From the NCBI RefSeq assembly GCF_020594515.1, contig NZ_JAJCTH010000002.1:248001-312000 (forward strand): 64,000 nt of DNA, read 5' to 3'. Positions within the stretch are counted from its first letter, which is position 1, and the number at the start of each line of letters is the position of its first letter. This DNA is from Rhodoferax sp. U2-2l (GTDB taxonomy: Bacteria; Pseudomonadota; Gammaproteobacteria; Burkholderiales; Burkholderiaceae_C). Under the pieces are notes generated by a model that did not search any database, was not told where the DNA came from, and saw only the letters and a program-made list of their open reading frames with translations. Both the position numbers and the translations under genes were made by a program. Below, piece by piece: positions 7,571 through 18,266 of this stretch.

Positions 7571-8205
7571 CCAACTACCCGCTGACCGAACTTCCTGAAG
7601 CGTTGGCCACCACCCTGCCACGCATCGCCGAACTGGCCCGCAACACCGCCGAGACGCAGGTGTCGGTGCGTGTCAATCTGGACGGCACCGGCGTATCGCG
7701 CCTGCACACCGGCATTGGTTTCTTCGACCACATGCTCGATCAGATTGCCCGCCACGGCTTGATTGACCTGGACATTGACGCCGAGGGCGACTTGCACATC
7801 GACGGCCACCACACGGTGGAAGACGTGGGCATCACCCTGGGGCAGGCGGTGCACAAGGCGATTGGCGACAAAAAAGGCATCCGCCGCTACGGCCACGCCT
7901 ACGTGCCGCTGGACGAAGCGCTCAGCCGCGTGGTGATCGACTTTTCTGGCCGCCCCGGGCTGGTGATGGACGTGAAATTTTCCAGCGGCATGATCGGCAA
8001 CTTTGACAGCCAGTTGGTGCACGAATTTTTTCAGGGCTTTGTCAACCACGCCTTTGTCACGCTGCACATCGACAACCTCAAAGGTGTCAACGCGCACCAT
8101 CAGGCCGAGACCATCTTCAAGGCTTTCGGCCGCGCCCTGCGTGCCGCGGTGGAGCTGGACCCGCGCTCGGCGGGCCAGGTGCCGTCGACCAAGGGGTCGT
8201 TGTGA
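7567..8205 (+). CDS. hisB: Imidazoleglycerol-phosphate dehydratase
   Basis: This is the 212-residue monofunctional form; the N-terminal histidinol-phosphatase domain of enteric HisB is absent. Manganese-binding motifs are clear: [11 protein letters not shown], the [11 protein letters not shown] block and the C-terminal [17 protein letters not shown]. It removes water from imidazoleglycerol phosphate to give the HisC substrate. The ATG overlaps the hisC stop, indicating coupling. The separate histidinol phosphatase must be encoded elsewhere; none is seen in this window. Confidence 0.97.
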   Translation: MTNYPLTELPEALATTLPRIAELARNTAETQVSVRVNLDGTGVSRLHTGIGFFDHMLDQIARHGLIDLDIDAEGDLHIDGHHTVEDVGITLGQAVHKAIGDKKGIRRYGHAYVPLDEALSRVVIDFSGRPGLVMDVKFSSGMIGNFDSQLVHEFFQGFVNHAFVTLHIDNLKGVNAHHQAETIFKAFGRALRAAVELDPRSAGQVPSTKGSL

Positions 8206-8256
8206 TGGATGGTGGGCCGGCTTGGCGGTCATGAGCGTGAGCAAGGGTTGACAACG

Positions 8257-8940
8257 ATGAACAATGAAGTGATCCATTCCTCCGGCAAGACCGTGGCCGT
8301 GGTCGATTACGGCATGGGCAACCTGCGCTCGGTGTCGCAAGCGGTGCAGGCTGCGGCCGTTGGCAGTGGTTACCAGGTGGTCATCACCGCCAACCCCGAC
8401 GAGGTGCGGGCTGCCGAGCGGGTGGTGTTGCCCGGCCAGGGCGCCATGCCCGACTGCATGCGCGAGCTGCGTGAATCGGGCTTGCAAGCCTCGGTAATCG
8501 AAGCCGCGGCCAGCAAACCCTTGTTTGGCGTGTGTGTCGGCATGCAGATGCTGCTGGACCACAGCGCTGAGGGCGACACGCCCGGTCTGGGCCTGATCCA
8601 CGGGGAGGTGCTCAAGTTTGACCTGGCGGGCCAGGTGCAGCCCGATGGCAGCCGCTACAAGGTGCCACAGATGGGCTGGAACCAGGTCTGGCAGATGCAG
8701 CCGGGCGGCGTGCGGCACCCGGTCTGGGGCGAGGTGCCGGATGGCAGCTACTTCTACTTTGTGCACAGTTTCTACGCCAGACCGTCGGATGCGCGCCACA
8801 GCGCGGGTGAGACGGACTACGGCCAGCGCTTCAGTTCTGCCATTGCACGTGATAATATTTTTGCCACACAGTTTCACCCCGAGAAAAGCGCCGACCAAGG
8901 CTTGGCCCTGTACCGCAACTTTCTCCACTGGAATCCCTGA
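8257..8940 (+). CDS. hisH: Imidazole glycerol phosphate synthase, glutaminase subunit
   Basis: This is a 227-residue class I glutamine amidotransferase. The nucleophile Cys lies in FGVCVGMQ, and the His-Glu pair in TQFHPEKS. The start is conserved: [14 protein letters not shown] follows a short N-terminal extension from ATG 8257. HisH supplies ammonia to HisF in the fifth step of the pathway. It is 51 bases after hisB. A slightly longer frame reaches back to 8209, but those residues are not typical. Confidence 0.95.
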   Translation: MNNEVIHSSGKTVAVVDYGMGNLRSVSQAVQAAAVGSGYQVVITANPDEVRAAERVVLPGQGAMPDCMRELRESGLQASVIEAAASKPLFGVCVGMQMLLDHSAEGDTPGLGLIHGEVLKFDLAGQVQPDGSRYKVPQMGWNQVWQMQPGGVRHPVWGEVPDGSYFYFVHSFYARPSDARHSAGETDYGQRFSSAIARDNIFATQFHPEKSADQGLALYRNFLHWNP

Positions 8941-9071
8941 TTCAGCTTTTTTGACACCCGTCATGTCAACCACTCCCTGTTTTGCCAGCGCCTGGCCTCG
9001 GGCATGAGCTGTCGCAGTTCTCGTCCATCTCCGGTTTTCTTTCGTTTTTTCACTCCCACACCTGAAGCATC

Positions 9072-9812
9072 ATGCTTTTAATTCCTGCAATTGATCTCAA
9101 AGACGGCCATTGTGTGCGCCTGCAACAGGGCGATATGGCACTTGCCACCACCTTCAGCGAGGAGCCATCGGTGATGGCCCGCAGCTGGGTGGACAAGGGC
9201 GCGCGGCGCCTGCATCTGGTCGATCTGAACGGGGCGTTTGCCGGGCACCCGAAGAACGAGGCCGCCATCCGCAAGATCCTCAAGGCGGTGGGCAGCGAGG
9301 TGGATGTGCAGCTCGGCGGCGGCATCCGTGACCTGGACACCATCGAGCGTTATCTGGACGCTGGCTTGCGTTACGTCATCATCGGCACCGCAGCGGTGCG
9401 CAACCCCGGCTTCTTGCAGGATGCCTGCACTGCGTTTGGCGGCCACATCATCGTGGGTCTGGACGCCAAAGACGGCAAGGTGGCCACCGACGGCTGGAGC
9501 AAGCTGACCCGCCACGACGTGATCGACATGGGCAAGAAGTTTGAAGACTTTGGTGTCGAATCCATCATCTACACCGACATCGGCCGCGACGGCATGCTCA
9601 GTGGTATCAACATTGAAGCCACCGTGCGCCTGGCGCAGGCGCTCACCATTCCGGTGATCGCCTCGGGCGGCCTGTCCAACATCGCCGACATCGAAGCCCT
9701 GTGCGCGGTGGAAGACGAGGGGGTGGAAGGTGTCATCTGTGGCCGTGCCATCTACAGCGGTGACCTGGATTTTGAGAAGGCGCAAGAACGGGCGGACGAA
9801 CTGAATGGCTAA
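9072..9812 (+). CDS. hisA: ProFAR isomerase (phosphoribosylformimino-AICAR-P isomerase)
   Basis: This 246-residue TIM barrel carries the catalytic acids in [10 protein letters not shown] and YTDIGRDGM, phosphate-binding QLGGGIRD and the late ASGGLSN. It opens the ribose of ProFAR by an Amadori rearrangement to give the HisF/HisH substrate. It is 131 bases downstream of hisH, a gap with no gene and several T-runs, and 138 bases upstream of hisF. Confidence 0.97.
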   Translation: MLLIPAIDLKDGHCVRLQQGDMALATTFSEEPSVMARSWVDKGARRLHLVDLNGAFAGHPKNEAAIRKILKAVGSEVDVQLGGGIRDLDTIERYLDAGLRYVIIGTAAVRNPGFLQDACTAFGGHIIVGLDAKDGKVATDGWSKLTRHDVIDMGKKFEDFGVESIIYTDIGRDGMLSGINIEATVRLAQALTIPVIASGGLSNIADIEALCAVEDEGVEGVICGRAIYSGDLDFEKAQERADELNG

Positions 9813-9834
9813 CAGGCTGGGCTGGGTAGCTAAA

Positions 9835-9930
9835 GGATTCGGTGACCTACATATTGCCCTCCGCGAATGTCCCCCGACCTTCGGTCTCCTCCTTGATTTC
9901 GCTGCGAGCAATACGCAGATCACCGAATCC
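9835..9930. repeat. Long-range inverted repeat in the hisA-hisF spacer
   Basis: GGATTCGGTGA at 9835-9845 is the exact reverse complement of TCACCGAATCC at 9920-9930, with 74 bases between. The arms fill most of the otherwise unusually long gap between hisA and hisF. The shape fits a small non-autonomous element or an RNA stem in the his transcript; no open frame is inside. Confidence 0.6.
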
Positions 9931-9950
9931 CGTGACGTTATAGGTCAACC

Positions 9951-10751
9951 ATGCTAGCCAAACGAATCATTCCCTGCCTTGACGTCACCGGCGGCCGGGT
10001 GGTCAAAGGTGTCAATTTTGTCGAGTTGCGTGATGCCGGTGATCCGGTCGAAATCGCCGCACGGTACAACGAGCAGGGCGCCGACGAACTCACTTTTCTG
10101 GACATCACTGCCACCAGCGACGGGCGCGACCTGATCCTGCACATCATCGAGGCCGTGGCCAGCCAGGTGTTCATTCCGCTCACCGTCGGCGGGGGTGTGC
10201 GCACTGTGGACGACGTGCGCCGCCTGCTCAATGCGGGTGCCGACAAAACCAGTTTTAACTCGGCAGCGATTGCCAACCCGCAGGTCATTCGTGATGCCTC
10301 GCGCAAATACGGCGCGCAGTGCATTGTGGTCGCCATCGACGCCAAGCGCCGCAGCGCGGAAGACGCCTTGCGACTCGGCGCCAACGGGCAACCGGTGGGT
10401 GAGGGTTGGGACGTGTACAGCCACGGCGGGCGCAAAAACACCGGGCTCGACGCAGTGGCCTGGGCGACCCAGATGGCTGAATTCGGCGCGGGCGAGATTT
10501 TGCTCACCAGCATGGACCGTGATGGCACCAAGGCCGGGTTCGATTTGGCGCTGACCCGCGCGGTGAGCGATGCCATCCAGGTGCCGGTGATTGCCTCCGG
10601 CGGCGTCGGTACGCTCGACCATCTGGCCGACGGCGTCCAGCTTGGTGGCGCTGACGCGGTGCTGGCGGCCAGCATCTTCCATTACGGCGAGTTCACCGTG
10701 GCGCAGGCCAAGGCGCACATGGCTGGGCGCGGCATCCCGGTCAGAATTTGA
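9951..10751 (+). CDS. hisF: Imidazole glycerol phosphate synthase, cyclase subunit
   Basis: This 266-residue TIM barrel is homologous to HisA. It contains [15 protein letters not shown] with the catalytic Asp, [11 protein letters not shown], and the second Asp in [12 protein letters not shown]. With HisH it makes imidazole glycerol phosphate and AICAR. It is about ten residues longer than most HisF, because of a modest insertion around [12 protein letters not shown] before the DVYSHGGRK segment. The start at 9951 (MLAKRIIPC) is the conserved one. Confidence 0.97.
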   Translation: MLAKRIIPCLDVTGGRVVKGVNFVELRDAGDPVEIAARYNEQGADELTFLDITATSDGRDLILHIIEAVASQVFIPLTVGGGVRTVDDVRRLLNAGADKTSFNSAAIANPQVIRDASRKYGAQCIVVAIDAKRRSAEDALRLGANGQPVGEGWDVYSHGGRKNTGLDAVAWATQMAEFGAGEILLTSMDRDGTKAGFDLALTRAVSDAIQVPVIASGGVGTLDHLADGVQLGGADAVLAASIFHYGEFTVAQAKAHMAGRGIPVRI

Positions 10752-10768
10752 GGTGACGTTCCACGGCT

Positions 10769-10830
10769 GCCATCCCGGGCGCCGACCCGGGTTCCATGAC
10801 CGCGAGGGCATGGATGCCGGATCACAGCAC
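10769..10830. repeat. Dispersed repeat, family B, in the hisF-hisI spacer
   Basis: This contains CCCGGG-CGCCGA-CCCGGG (10774-10791) and then GGCATGGATGCCGGATCA (10807-10824). The latter is shared in inverted orientation with the palindrome at 49682-49730. It lies in a 168-base gap between hisF and hisI and looks like a REP/BOX-like extragenic element. It may form a hairpin in the his mRNA. Confidence 0.5.
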
Positions 10831-10919
10831 GGCGTGAAGGAACAGTCCCCCTTGGTCTGGGTGGCACAAGGATGGGCCGTGGTCACAGTGGCGTCTTGCG
10901 CATCGGGGACAATGCTGCC

Positions 10920-11309
10920 ATGAACTATCTCGACGCCATTCAATGGGACACACACGGCCTGGTGCCAGTCATCGCGCAGGAGCAGGGCACGGGCGACGTG
11001 CTGATGTTTGCCTGGATGAACCGCGAAGCGCTGCAAAAAACGGTCGAACTAGGCCGCGCGGTGTATTTCAGCCGCTCGCGCAACAAGCTGTGGTTCAAGG
11101 GTGAAGAGTCCGGCCATGTGCAGACCGTGCATGACATCCGTATCGACTGTGACCAGGATGTGGTGTTGCTCAAAGTCACCCAGACCGGCCACACACCAGG
11201 CATTGCCTGCCACACCGGGCGCCACAGTTGTTTTTTCAGTGTCTTGAAAGACGGGGTCTGGCAGCCATCTGATCCGGTATTGAAAGATCCGCAAACCATT
11301 TACAAGTGA
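10920..11309 (+). CDS. hisI: Phosphoribosyl-AMP cyclohydrolase
   Basis: This 129-residue, monofunctional HisI is separate from HisE, as is usual in betaproteobacteria. The zinc and magnesium ligands are visible in [11 protein letters not shown] and [11 protein letters not shown], and substrate contacts in [17 protein letters not shown]. It hydrolyses the adenine ring of PR-AMP in step three. I chose ATG 10920 because the protein family starts MNYLDxIxW; the frame is open further upstream, into the repeat. Confidence 0.96.
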   Translation: MNYLDAIQWDTHGLVPVIAQEQGTGDVLMFAWMNREALQKTVELGRAVYFSRSRNKLWFKGEESGHVQTVHDIRIDCDQDVVLLKVTQTGHTPGIACHTGRHSCFFSVLKDGVWQPSDPVLKDPQTIYK

Positions 11310-11314
11310 GTGCC

Positions 11315-11704
11315 ATGCCCATCAACACCTCCACCGATTCCCTGGCCACACTGGCCGCCGTGATCGAGTCGCGCCTGCCCGCCCGTGGCGGCGACCCCGA
11401 AGCCAGTTATGTGGCGCGCCTGTTGCACAAGGGGCCGGACGCCTTCCTGAAGAAAATCGGCGAGGAAGCCACCGAGGTGGTGATGGCCGCCAAGGAAGCC
11501 GACCACGGCGGCGACCCGGCCAAGATCGTTTATGAGGTGGCGGATTTGTGGTTCCACAGCATGATTGCGCTGGCGCATTACGGACTGAGCCCGGCCGATG
11601 TGCTGGCCGAGCTGAACCGCCGCGCAGGCACCAGCGGCATCGAGGAAAAGGCTTTGCGCAAAGTGAAAGCGCGTGAAGCCGAACCCCAAGGAGACCCCTC
11701 ATGA
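11315..11704 (+). CDS. hisE: Phosphoribosyl-ATP pyrophosphatase
   Basis: This 129-residue all-alpha NTP pyrophosphohydrolase has the signature [18 protein letters not shown] and [18 protein letters not shown]. It removes pyrophosphate from PR-ATP, the second step. A GTG at 11306 in the same frame overlaps the hisI stop (GTGA) and could be the true, translationally coupled start, adding three residues. Its own stop overlaps the ATG of the next gene (ATGA at 11701), continuing the tight packing. Confidence 0.95.
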   Translation: MPINTSTDSLATLAAVIESRLPARGGDPEASYVARLLHKGPDAFLKKIGEEATEVVMAAKEADHGGDPAKIVYEVADLWFHSMIALAHYGLSPADVLAELNRRAGTSGIEEKALRKVKAREAEPQGDPS

Positions 11705-12090
11705 GCGACGAATTTCGCGAACTGGATGTGCAAACCCTCAACGGCCTGAACGCCTGGGGCACGGTCAGCTACATCCTGCATCTGGTGGTGGCGGTGGCAG
11801 CGCTGATTCCGGGCGCGCAGATGGGGCCGCTGCTGTTGGTCGTGGCGCTGGTGATTGATCTGGTCAAACGCGGTGACGCCGAGGGCACCTGGCACGCCTC
11901 GCACTTTCGCTGGCGCATCCGCACGGTGATCATTGCGGCGCTGCTGTACCTGGTCACGGCGCCGTTGTGGCTGCTGCTGTTTTTGCCCGGCTGGCTGGCC
12001 TGGCTGGCCATATCGATCTGGTTCTTGTACCGCATCATCAGTGGCATGGTGCGTTTGAACAAAGGCTTACCGATGGAGATCCCTGCATGA
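11701..12090 (+). CDS. Small membrane protein between hisE and the HIT gene
   Basis: This 129-residue protein has three hydrophobic segments, around residues 22-55 and 72-112, and resembles the DUF4870 group of small inner-membrane proteins. It overlaps hisE and the HIT gene by four bases at each end, so it is translated as part of the his transcript. The same arrangement is familiar in Comamonadaceae, where its job is unknown. No catalytic motif is visible. Confidence 0.75.
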   Translation: MSDEFRELDVQTLNGLNAWGTVSYILHLVVAVAALIPGAQMGPLLLVVALVIDLVKRGDAEGTWHASHFRWRIRTVIIAALLYLVTAPLWLLLFLPGWLAWLAISIWFLYRIISGMVRLNKGLPMEIPA

Positions 12091-12461
12091 CCGAGAACAT
12101 CGTTGACCACGACCCGAACTGCCTGTTCTGCAAAATTGTGGCGGGCCAGATTCCGTCGAAGCTGGTGTACCAGGACGACGAGATCTACGCCTTTCACGAC
12201 ATCCACCCGTGGGCGCCGGTGCATTTTTTGCTGATCCCCAAGCAGCACATCGCGTCCATGGCGCAACTGACCGACGCGCAGGCTGCGCTGATGGGGCGCA
12301 TGATGGTGCTGGCGCCCAAGCTGGCGCTGGCGCAGGGCTGTAACCCTTACCCGGCGGGCGGCTTTCGCCTGCTCTGCAACACTGGGGCAGAAGGCGGGCA
12401 GGAAGTGCCGCATCTGCATATCCATGTGATGGGCGGCCCGCGGCCGTGGTTACGGGGATAA
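12087..12461 (+). CDS. HIT-family nucleotide hydrolase (HinT-like)
   Basis: This 124-residue protein has the catalytic triad HLHIHVMGG near the C-terminus and the start [20 protein letters not shown] typical of HinT-type purine nucleoside phosphoramidases. It acts in the cytoplasm on AMP-linked substrates. The ATG at 12087 overlaps the preceding stop; the frame extends upstream but that part is antisense-like low-quality sequence. Its place at the end of the his operon is conserved among relatives. Confidence 0.9.
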   Translation: MTENIVDHDPNCLFCKIVAGQIPSKLVYQDDEIYAFHDIHPWAPVHFLLIPKQHIASMAQLTDAQAALMGRMMVLAPKLALAQGCNPYPAGGFRLLCNTGAEGGQEVPHLHIHVMGGPRPWLRG

Positions 12462-12529
12462 TCCCGCTCTTTTGCCCTAGACGCCGCGCTTGCCCGTCTA
12501 AAATTTCAGACTTCGCTAGGAGAAACACG

Positions 12530-12766
12530 ATGGGTTCATTTTCAATTTGGCATTGGTTGGTTGTTTTGCTGATCGTTGTCTTGGTGTTTGGCACCAAGAA
12601 ACTCAAGAACATCGGCAGTGACCTGGGGGGCGCGGTCAAGGGCTTCAAGGACGGCATGAAGGACGGCGGCACCGCCGCTGACGACAAAACCCCCGAGCAG
12701 GTGGCACAAGCCGCTGTGGCGGCGGATAAGACCACGATTGACGTGCAAGCCAAGCAGAAGTCCTGA
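12530..12766 (+). CDS. tatA: Twin-arginine translocase subunit TatA
   Basis: This 78-residue protein has one N-terminal membrane helix ([17 protein letters not shown]), the [14 protein letters not shown] hinge, an amphipathic helix and a short charged tail. TatA multimers form the pore-like assembly that lets folded, cofactor-bearing proteins cross the inner membrane. One likely client in this window is the Rieske protein. AGGAG stands 7 bases before ATG 12530. It begins the tatABC unit. Confidence 0.95.
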   Translation: MGSFSIWHWLVVLLIVVLVFGTKKLKNIGSDLGGAVKGFKDGMKDGGTAADDKTPEQVAQAAVAADKTTIDVQAKQKS

Positions 12767-12796
12767 TGCAGGACGTGGGTTGGGCGCGGGCTTGGC

Positions 12797-13264
12797 ATGA
12801 TTGATCTCGGCATTTCCAAGCTGGCGCTGATCGGCGCGGTGGCGCTGGTGGTGATCGGGCCCGAGAAACTGCCCCGCGTGGCCCGCATGGCGGGCACACT
12901 GCTGGGCAAGGCGCAGCGCTACATCAGTGATGTCAAGGCTGAGGTCAACCGTTCCATGGAGCTTGACGAACTCAAAAAGATGAAGGAATCGGTGGAGAGC
13001 GCGGCCAAGGATGTCAGCCAGTCGATCCACGACAATGCCGCTGATTTCGAAAAATCGTGGTCCGAAGCTATCAGCGATTCCTCCGCCAGTCTGGGTGACT
13101 CTGACCTGAGCGGGCCTGCCCCGCAGTATCACCATCCCAAGAAAAACTGGCGTTTGAAACAGGGCGCCATGCCGAACTGGTACAAAGCCCGCACCGGGGT
13201 GCGTACCCGCACCCAATCCGGTGCGGCCCGGGTGGCGCGCTTTCGGCCGAAAAATTACAAATAA
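12797..13264 (+). CDS. tatB: Twin-arginine translocase subunit TatB
   Basis: This 155-residue protein starts [30 protein letters not shown], with the Glu-Pro-containing hinge GPEKLP that separates TatB from TatA. A long amphipathic helix follows, then a charged tail. TatB with TatC recognises the twin-arginine signal. Its stop TAA shares one base with the tatC ATG (13264). Confidence 0.95.
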   Translation: MIDLGISKLALIGAVALVVIGPEKLPRVARMAGTLLGKAQRYISDVKAEVNRSMELDELKKMKESVESAAKDVSQSIHDNAADFEKSWSEAISDSSASLGDSDLSGPAPQYHHPKKNWRLKQGAMPNWYKARTGVRTRTQSGAARVARFRPKNYK

Positions 13265-14058
13265 TGGCAGATTCTTCCAAAAAAGACGACGAACTGGCGG
13301 GGTCTGAACAACCGTTTGTGCAGCATCTGGTTGAGCTGCGTGACCGTTTGGTCAAGGCCACGGTGGCGATCGTGGTGGTAGCCATCGCTCTGGCGCTTTA
13401 CCCCGGCCCGGGCGTGTTGTACGACTGGCTGGCTGCGCCCTTGGTGGCGCATTTGTCCCCTGGGTCCACGCTGATCGCCACCTCGGTCATTTCGCCTTTC
13501 ATGGTGCCGCTCAAGGTGCTGATGATGACGGCTTTCCTGATTGCGCTTCCTGTGGTGCTGTACCAGATCTGGGCGTTTGTGGCGCCGGGCCTGTATTCGC
13601 ATGAGAAAAAGCTGGTGATGCCGCTGGTGGTGTCGAGCACGGTGCTGTTTTTTGTCGGCGTGGCGTTCTGTTACTTCTTCGTGTTTGGCCGCGTGTTTGC
13701 GTTCATCCAGAGTTTTGCGCCCAAAAGCATCACCGCGTCACCTGACATTGAGGCGTACCTGAGCTTTGTGTTGTCGATGTTCCTGGCCTTTGGCCTGGCG
13801 TTTGAGGTGCCGGTGGTGGTGGTGGTGCTGGCGCGCATGGGCATCTTCAGCATCCAGAAACTCAAGGAGTTTCGTGGCTACTTTGTGGTGCTGGCTTTCA
13901 TCATCGCGGCCATCGTGACGCCGCCCGACGTGGTGTCGCAGCTGGCGCTGGCCATTCCGATGGTCCTGCTGTACGAGATTGGCATCATCGCCGCCCAGTT
14001 GTTCATCAAACATACCAAGGCGCCTGACGATGAAGCGGCGTCGACCCCGTCGACCTGA
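13264..14058 (+). CDS. tatC: Twin-arginine translocase subunit TatC
   Basis: This 264-residue, six-span membrane protein is the signal-peptide receptor of the Tat system. The cytoplasmic N-terminal HLVELRDRL segment, YQIWAFVAPGLYSHEKK after the first loop, and FEVPVVVVVL are family hallmarks. It is coupled to tatB by a one-base overlap. The gene ends three bases before the stop of the convergent protease gene, with no room for a long terminator. Confidence 0.97.
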   Translation: MADSSKKDDELAGSEQPFVQHLVELRDRLVKATVAIVVVAIALALYPGPGVLYDWLAAPLVAHLSPGSTLIATSVISPFMVPLKVLMMTAFLIALPVVLYQIWAFVAPGLYSHEKKLVMPLVVSSTVLFFVGVAFCYFFVFGRVFAFIQSFAPKSITASPDIEAYLSFVLSMFLAFGLAFEVPVVVVVLARMGIFSIQKLKEFRGYFVVLAFIIAAIVTPPDVVSQLALAIPMVLLYEIGIIAAQLFIKHTKAPDDEAASTPST

Positions 14059-14061
14059 CGC

Positions 14062-15201
<1,140 letters not shown>

Positions 15202-15270
15202 GGTGATAAGGGCCGGGCCCGGTTTTTTGGGGTAAGACGTCTTAAATTGTAGGTATACAGTCCAATTTCA

Positions 15271-15630
15271 ATGCGCAGCTCGCCTGATCACATCCCTATT
15301 TTTGCCGAGGCACCGCTCAAACCGGTGATGGGCGGTGCTTGCAATGGCTGTGGCGTGTGCTGTTTGCTGGAACCCTGTCCATTGGGCGTGGTGCTGTCGG
15401 GCCATCGCCAGGGGGCTTGCCGCGCTTTGCGCTGGGATGCGGACGCCCTGATCTACCGCTGCGGTGCCATTACCGCGCCACGCGAGGTGTTGGCCCAGCG
15501 GCTGCCGCACTGGCTCCACTGGGCGGTACCGCTGCTGGCTGGTGTGTTGGGGGTCGCCGCCTTGCGCTGGGTGGCCGCGGGCCAAGGGTGCGACTGCGAC
15601 GCGGAGTTGTTGCCCGACGCCGAACCGTAG
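15271..15630 (+). CDS. YkgJ/UPF0153-like cysteine-cluster protein with one membrane span
   Basis: This 119-residue protein has a CNGCGVCC cluster at residues 24-31, followed by C36 in EPCPLG and further Cys at CRALRWD and YRCG, consistent with the zinc/iron-binding UPF0153 fold. A hydrophobic segment follows (WAVPLLAGVLGVAALRWV), then a short CDCD tail. It is divergent from the DegS-like gene across 69 bases that include the palindrome AAGACGTCTT (15234-15243). Function unknown; the metal is inferred from the cysteines. Confidence 0.7.
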   Translation: MRSSPDHIPIFAEAPLKPVMGGACNGCGVCCLLEPCPLGVVLSGHRQGACRALRWDADALIYRCGAITAPREVLAQRLPHWLHWAVPLLAGVLGVAALRWVAAGQGCDCDAELLPDAEP

Positions 15631-15708
15631 AGCCCATCCTCACGGCGCAAGCATTTGGGAGACCGTTGCGTCGATATCATCCTGCTCTCAATTCTTATCG
15701 ATGTACAC

Positions 15709-16467
15709 ATGATGGACCGCACTGAACTTGTGGGCGCGCTCGATGCCTTGCTGCAACCTGAGCGTTTTCGTGACTACGGCCCCAATGGGCTGCAAGTGGA
15801 GGGGGCCCCAGAGGTTCGCAAAATCATCTCGGGCGTCACCGCCAGCCGGGCGCTGATCGAGGCGGCCATTAAAACTGGTGCCGACACGATCCTCGTGCAC
15901 CACGGTTTGTTCTGGCGCGGTCAGAGCGGTTGTGTGACTGGCTGGATGAAACAGCGTCTGGCGTTGCTGCTGGCGCATGACATCAATCTGCTGGCCTACC
16001 ACCTGCCGCTGGATGCTCATCCCGAGTTGGGCAACAACGCCCAGTTGGGCCTGAAGCTGGGGTTGGTCGGGGCTTCGCGGTTTGGTGAACAGGACCTGGG
16101 CTGGCTGGGTCAGCGCGCCCATGGCGTTGATTTTGTTTCTGCCCAGGCGCTCGCAGATCATGTGTCTGGTGTGTTGAGTCGGCCTGTCACCCTGGTGGAC
16201 ACCGGCTCCAAAACCATCCAAAAAATCGCTTGGTGCAGCGGTGGGGCGCAAAGTTATTTCGAGGCTGCCATCGCTGCCGGTGCGGATGCTTTCCTCACTG
16301 GCGAATTGTCCGAGCCACAGGCCCACCTGGCCCGCGAGTGCGGCGTGGCGTATTTGGCGTGTGGCCACCATGCCACCGAGCGTTATGGCGCCCCGGCGGT
16401 GGGGGCTCATGTGGCCAGCCAGTTTGGGCTGGAACACGTTTTTATCGACATCGACAACCCGGCCTGA
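15709..16467 (+). CDS. Nif3/YbgI-family dinuclear-metal hexameric protein
   Basis: This 252-residue protein is a member of the NIF3 family, whose hexameric barrels hold two metal ions. Likely ligands are the paired His in ILVHHGLFW, the HLPLDAHPE motif, the CGHHATERYG segment and the E in that same block. ATG 15709 and ATG 15712 are adjacent; either could be used. In Escherichia coli the homologue has been linked to DNA-damage resistance, but the reaction in this family is unsettled. It runs directly into pdxA (7 bases apart). Confidence 0.9.
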   Translation: MMDRTELVGALDALLQPERFRDYGPNGLQVEGAPEVRKIISGVTASRALIEAAIKTGADTILVHHGLFWRGQSGCVTGWMKQRLALLLAHDINLLAYHLPLDAHPELGNNAQLGLKLGLVGASRFGEQDLGWLGQRAHGVDFVSAQALADHVSGVLSRPVTLVDTGSKTIQKIAWCSGGAQSYFEAAIAAGADAFLTGELSEPQAHLARECGVAYLACGHHATERYGAPAVGAHVASQFGLEHVFIDIDNPA

Positions 16468-16474
16468 TTCCAAA

Positions 16475-17545
16475 ATGCATGAGCCTTCCCCAACTTTGCC
16501 GCTGGCCATCAGCCAGGGCGACCCGGCCGGTATTGGCCCCGAGACCATTGTCAAAGCCTTTCGTGACGCACCGCAGGAAGTGTGTGGCTGTTTTGTCGCG
16601 GGGGATGTGGCCACCTTGCGCCGTGCCGCCGCCGTGGTAGCTGCAGGCGGCGTTGTTTTGCCGGTGGTGCAGTTGTCAGCGGTGCAGGAGGCGCTGAACT
16701 GCCCGCCGCGCTGTGTGCCGGTGTGGCAGGTGGACTCATCCGCAGCCAAGCTGCCACCGCCGCCCTTTGGGCAGGTCAGCGCCCAGGCCGGCCAGATGGC
16801 GGGCGACTGCGTGGTGTGGGCGGCCAACGCGGCCTTGCGTGGCCAGGTGGCCGGGCTGGTGACGGCGCCGTTGAACAAGGCGGCCCTGTCGCTGGCCGGT
16901 CCGCCTTATGCGGCCTTTCCCGGTCACACCGAACTGTTGCAGTCGCTGGCGGCGGCGCACCAGGGGCTCACGCTGGACCAGTGCCCGGTGCGCATGATGC
17001 TGGCCAATGACGAATTGCGGGTTGTGTTGGTCAGCATCCATGTCTCGATGCGCGAGGCCCTGGCTGCGGTGACGTTCGACAACGTGCTGCAAAGCTTGCG
17101 GATCACCCACCAGTCGCTGACCGCGCTGCTGGGCCGCGCGCCGCGCATCGGGGTGGCCGGACTCAACCCGCACGCGGGTGAGGGCGGTCTGTTTGGTCAG
17201 GAGGAGCTGGACATCATTGCCCCTGCGGTGGCCGCGGCGCGGCGGCAGGGGTTGTGTGTGAGCGATCCCCAGCCGCCGGACACCGTCTTCATGCGTGCAC
17301 GCGTGTTGCCTGAGCGACCGGGTGAGTTTGACGTGGTGCTGGCCATGTACCACGACCAGGGTCTGATCCCGGTGAAATACCTGGGGGTGGACAAAGGGGT
17401 GAATGTCACCCTGGGTTTGCCGCTGGTGCGCACCAGCCCGGATCATGGCACCGCCTTTGATCTGGCGGGCACGGGTCGCGCCGATGCGTCCAGTTTGATC
17501 GCCGCGGTGCGCATGGCGCGTCTTTTGTCAAACTCGCGTGACTAA
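16475..17545 (+). CDS. pdxA: 4-hydroxythreonine-4-phosphate dehydrogenase
   Basis: This 356-residue enzyme oxidises 4-phosphohydroxy-L-threonine in the pyridoxal-phosphate pathway. Family marks are ISQGDPAGIGPE at the start, PLNKAAL, FPGHTELL, AGLNPHAGEGGLFG and MYHDQGLIPVKYLG, with metal-binding His in the PGHTE, NPHAGE and YHDQ segments. It is slightly longer than the enteric protein. The frame is open far upstream, but ATG 16475, after the Nif3 stop, gives the expected N-terminus. Confidence 0.95.
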   Translation: MHEPSPTLPLAISQGDPAGIGPETIVKAFRDAPQEVCGCFVAGDVATLRRAAAVVAAGGVVLPVVQLSAVQEALNCPPRCVPVWQVDSSAAKLPPPPFGQVSAQAGQMAGDCVVWAANAALRGQVAGLVTAPLNKAALSLAGPPYAAFPGHTELLQSLAAAHQGLTLDQCPVRMMLANDELRVVLVSIHVSMREALAAVTFDNVLQSLRITHQSLTALLGRAPRIGVAGLNPHAGEGGLFGQEELDIIAPAVAAARRQGLCVSDPQPPDTVFMRARVLPERPGEFDVVLAMYHDQGLIPVKYLGVDKGVNVTLGLPLVRTSPDHGTAFDLAGTGRADASSLIAAVRMARLLSNSRD

Positions 17546-17640
17546 AGTCAGCTTTACGCGCCAGATGTAATGCGCCCGAAAGGTGCTCAGTTACAATCGA
17601 TTCCTTTGATCTGTTATGGTTTTTATCATTGAGGATGCCC

Positions 17641-18255
17641 ATGAGTGAATCTGTTGTCAAGAACGGTTTGGTTGACGCCGAAAAACGAACGTGGCTGATC
17701 GCTTCCAGTGCCGTGGGAGCACTCGGGACAGCGGCAGCGGTGGTTCCGTTTGTGGCGTCGTTCCAACCCTCGGAGCGGGCCAAAGCCGCAGGTGCATCGG
17801 TCGAGGCAGATATTTCCGCTTTGAAACCAGGCGAAAAAATGACCGTGGAATGGCGCGGCAAGCCGGTCTGGATCATCCGTCGCACACCCGAGATGCTGGC
17901 TGCGCTGCCCAAGCTCAACGACCAGTTGGTTGACCCTGATTCCACGCGCAAGCCGGAGGAGCAGGCCCCGGATTACGCCCGCAATGCGACACGCTCGATC
18001 AAACCTGAGTTCATGGTGGCCGTAGGCATCTGCACACACCTGGGTTGTTCGCCGTCCGATAAATTCCAAAGTGGCCCTCAGCCGTCGCTGCCTGATGACT
18101 GGGCTGGTGGCTTTTTGTGTGCTTGCCATGGCTCGACCTTTGACCTCGCTGGTCGTGTTTACAAGAACAAACCGGCGCCAGACAACCTCCAAGTTCCGCC
18201 ACACATGTACGTTTCAGACACCAGACTGGTGATCGGTGAAGACAAGAAAGCCTGA
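17641..18255 (+). CDS. petA: Ubiquinol-cytochrome c reductase, Rieske iron-sulfur subunit
   Basis: This 204-residue protein has one N-terminal membrane span ([20 protein letters not shown], preceded by DAEKRTWL) and the two cluster-binding loops ICTHLGC and CACHGSTFD, which bind the [2Fe-2S] cluster through two Cys and two His. It carries electrons from ubiquinol to cytochrome c1. TGAGGA sits just before the start; ATG 17635, two codons earlier, is an alternative. It is the first gene of petABC, 11 bases ahead of petB. Confidence 0.97.
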   Translation: MSESVVKNGLVDAEKRTWLIASSAVGALGTAAAVVPFVASFQPSERAKAAGASVEADISALKPGEKMTVEWRGKPVWIIRRTPEMLAALPKLNDQLVDPDSTRKPEEQAPDYARNATRSIKPEFMVAVGICTHLGCSPSDKFQSGPQPSLPDDWAGGFLCACHGSTFDLAGRVYKNKPAPDNLQVPPHMYVSDTRLVIGEDKKA

Positions 18256-18266
18256 GGATTATTGAC

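Noticed and set aside
7234..8973. Long minus-strand open frame (about 579 codons) under hisC, hisB and hisH
   Set aside because: It is rich in His, Gln and Arg with no domain, as expected for the mirror of high-GC coding sequence.
17590..17640. Possible promoter boxes before petA (TACAAT near 17592)
   Set aside because: No acceptable -35 at 16-18 bases; too weak to list.
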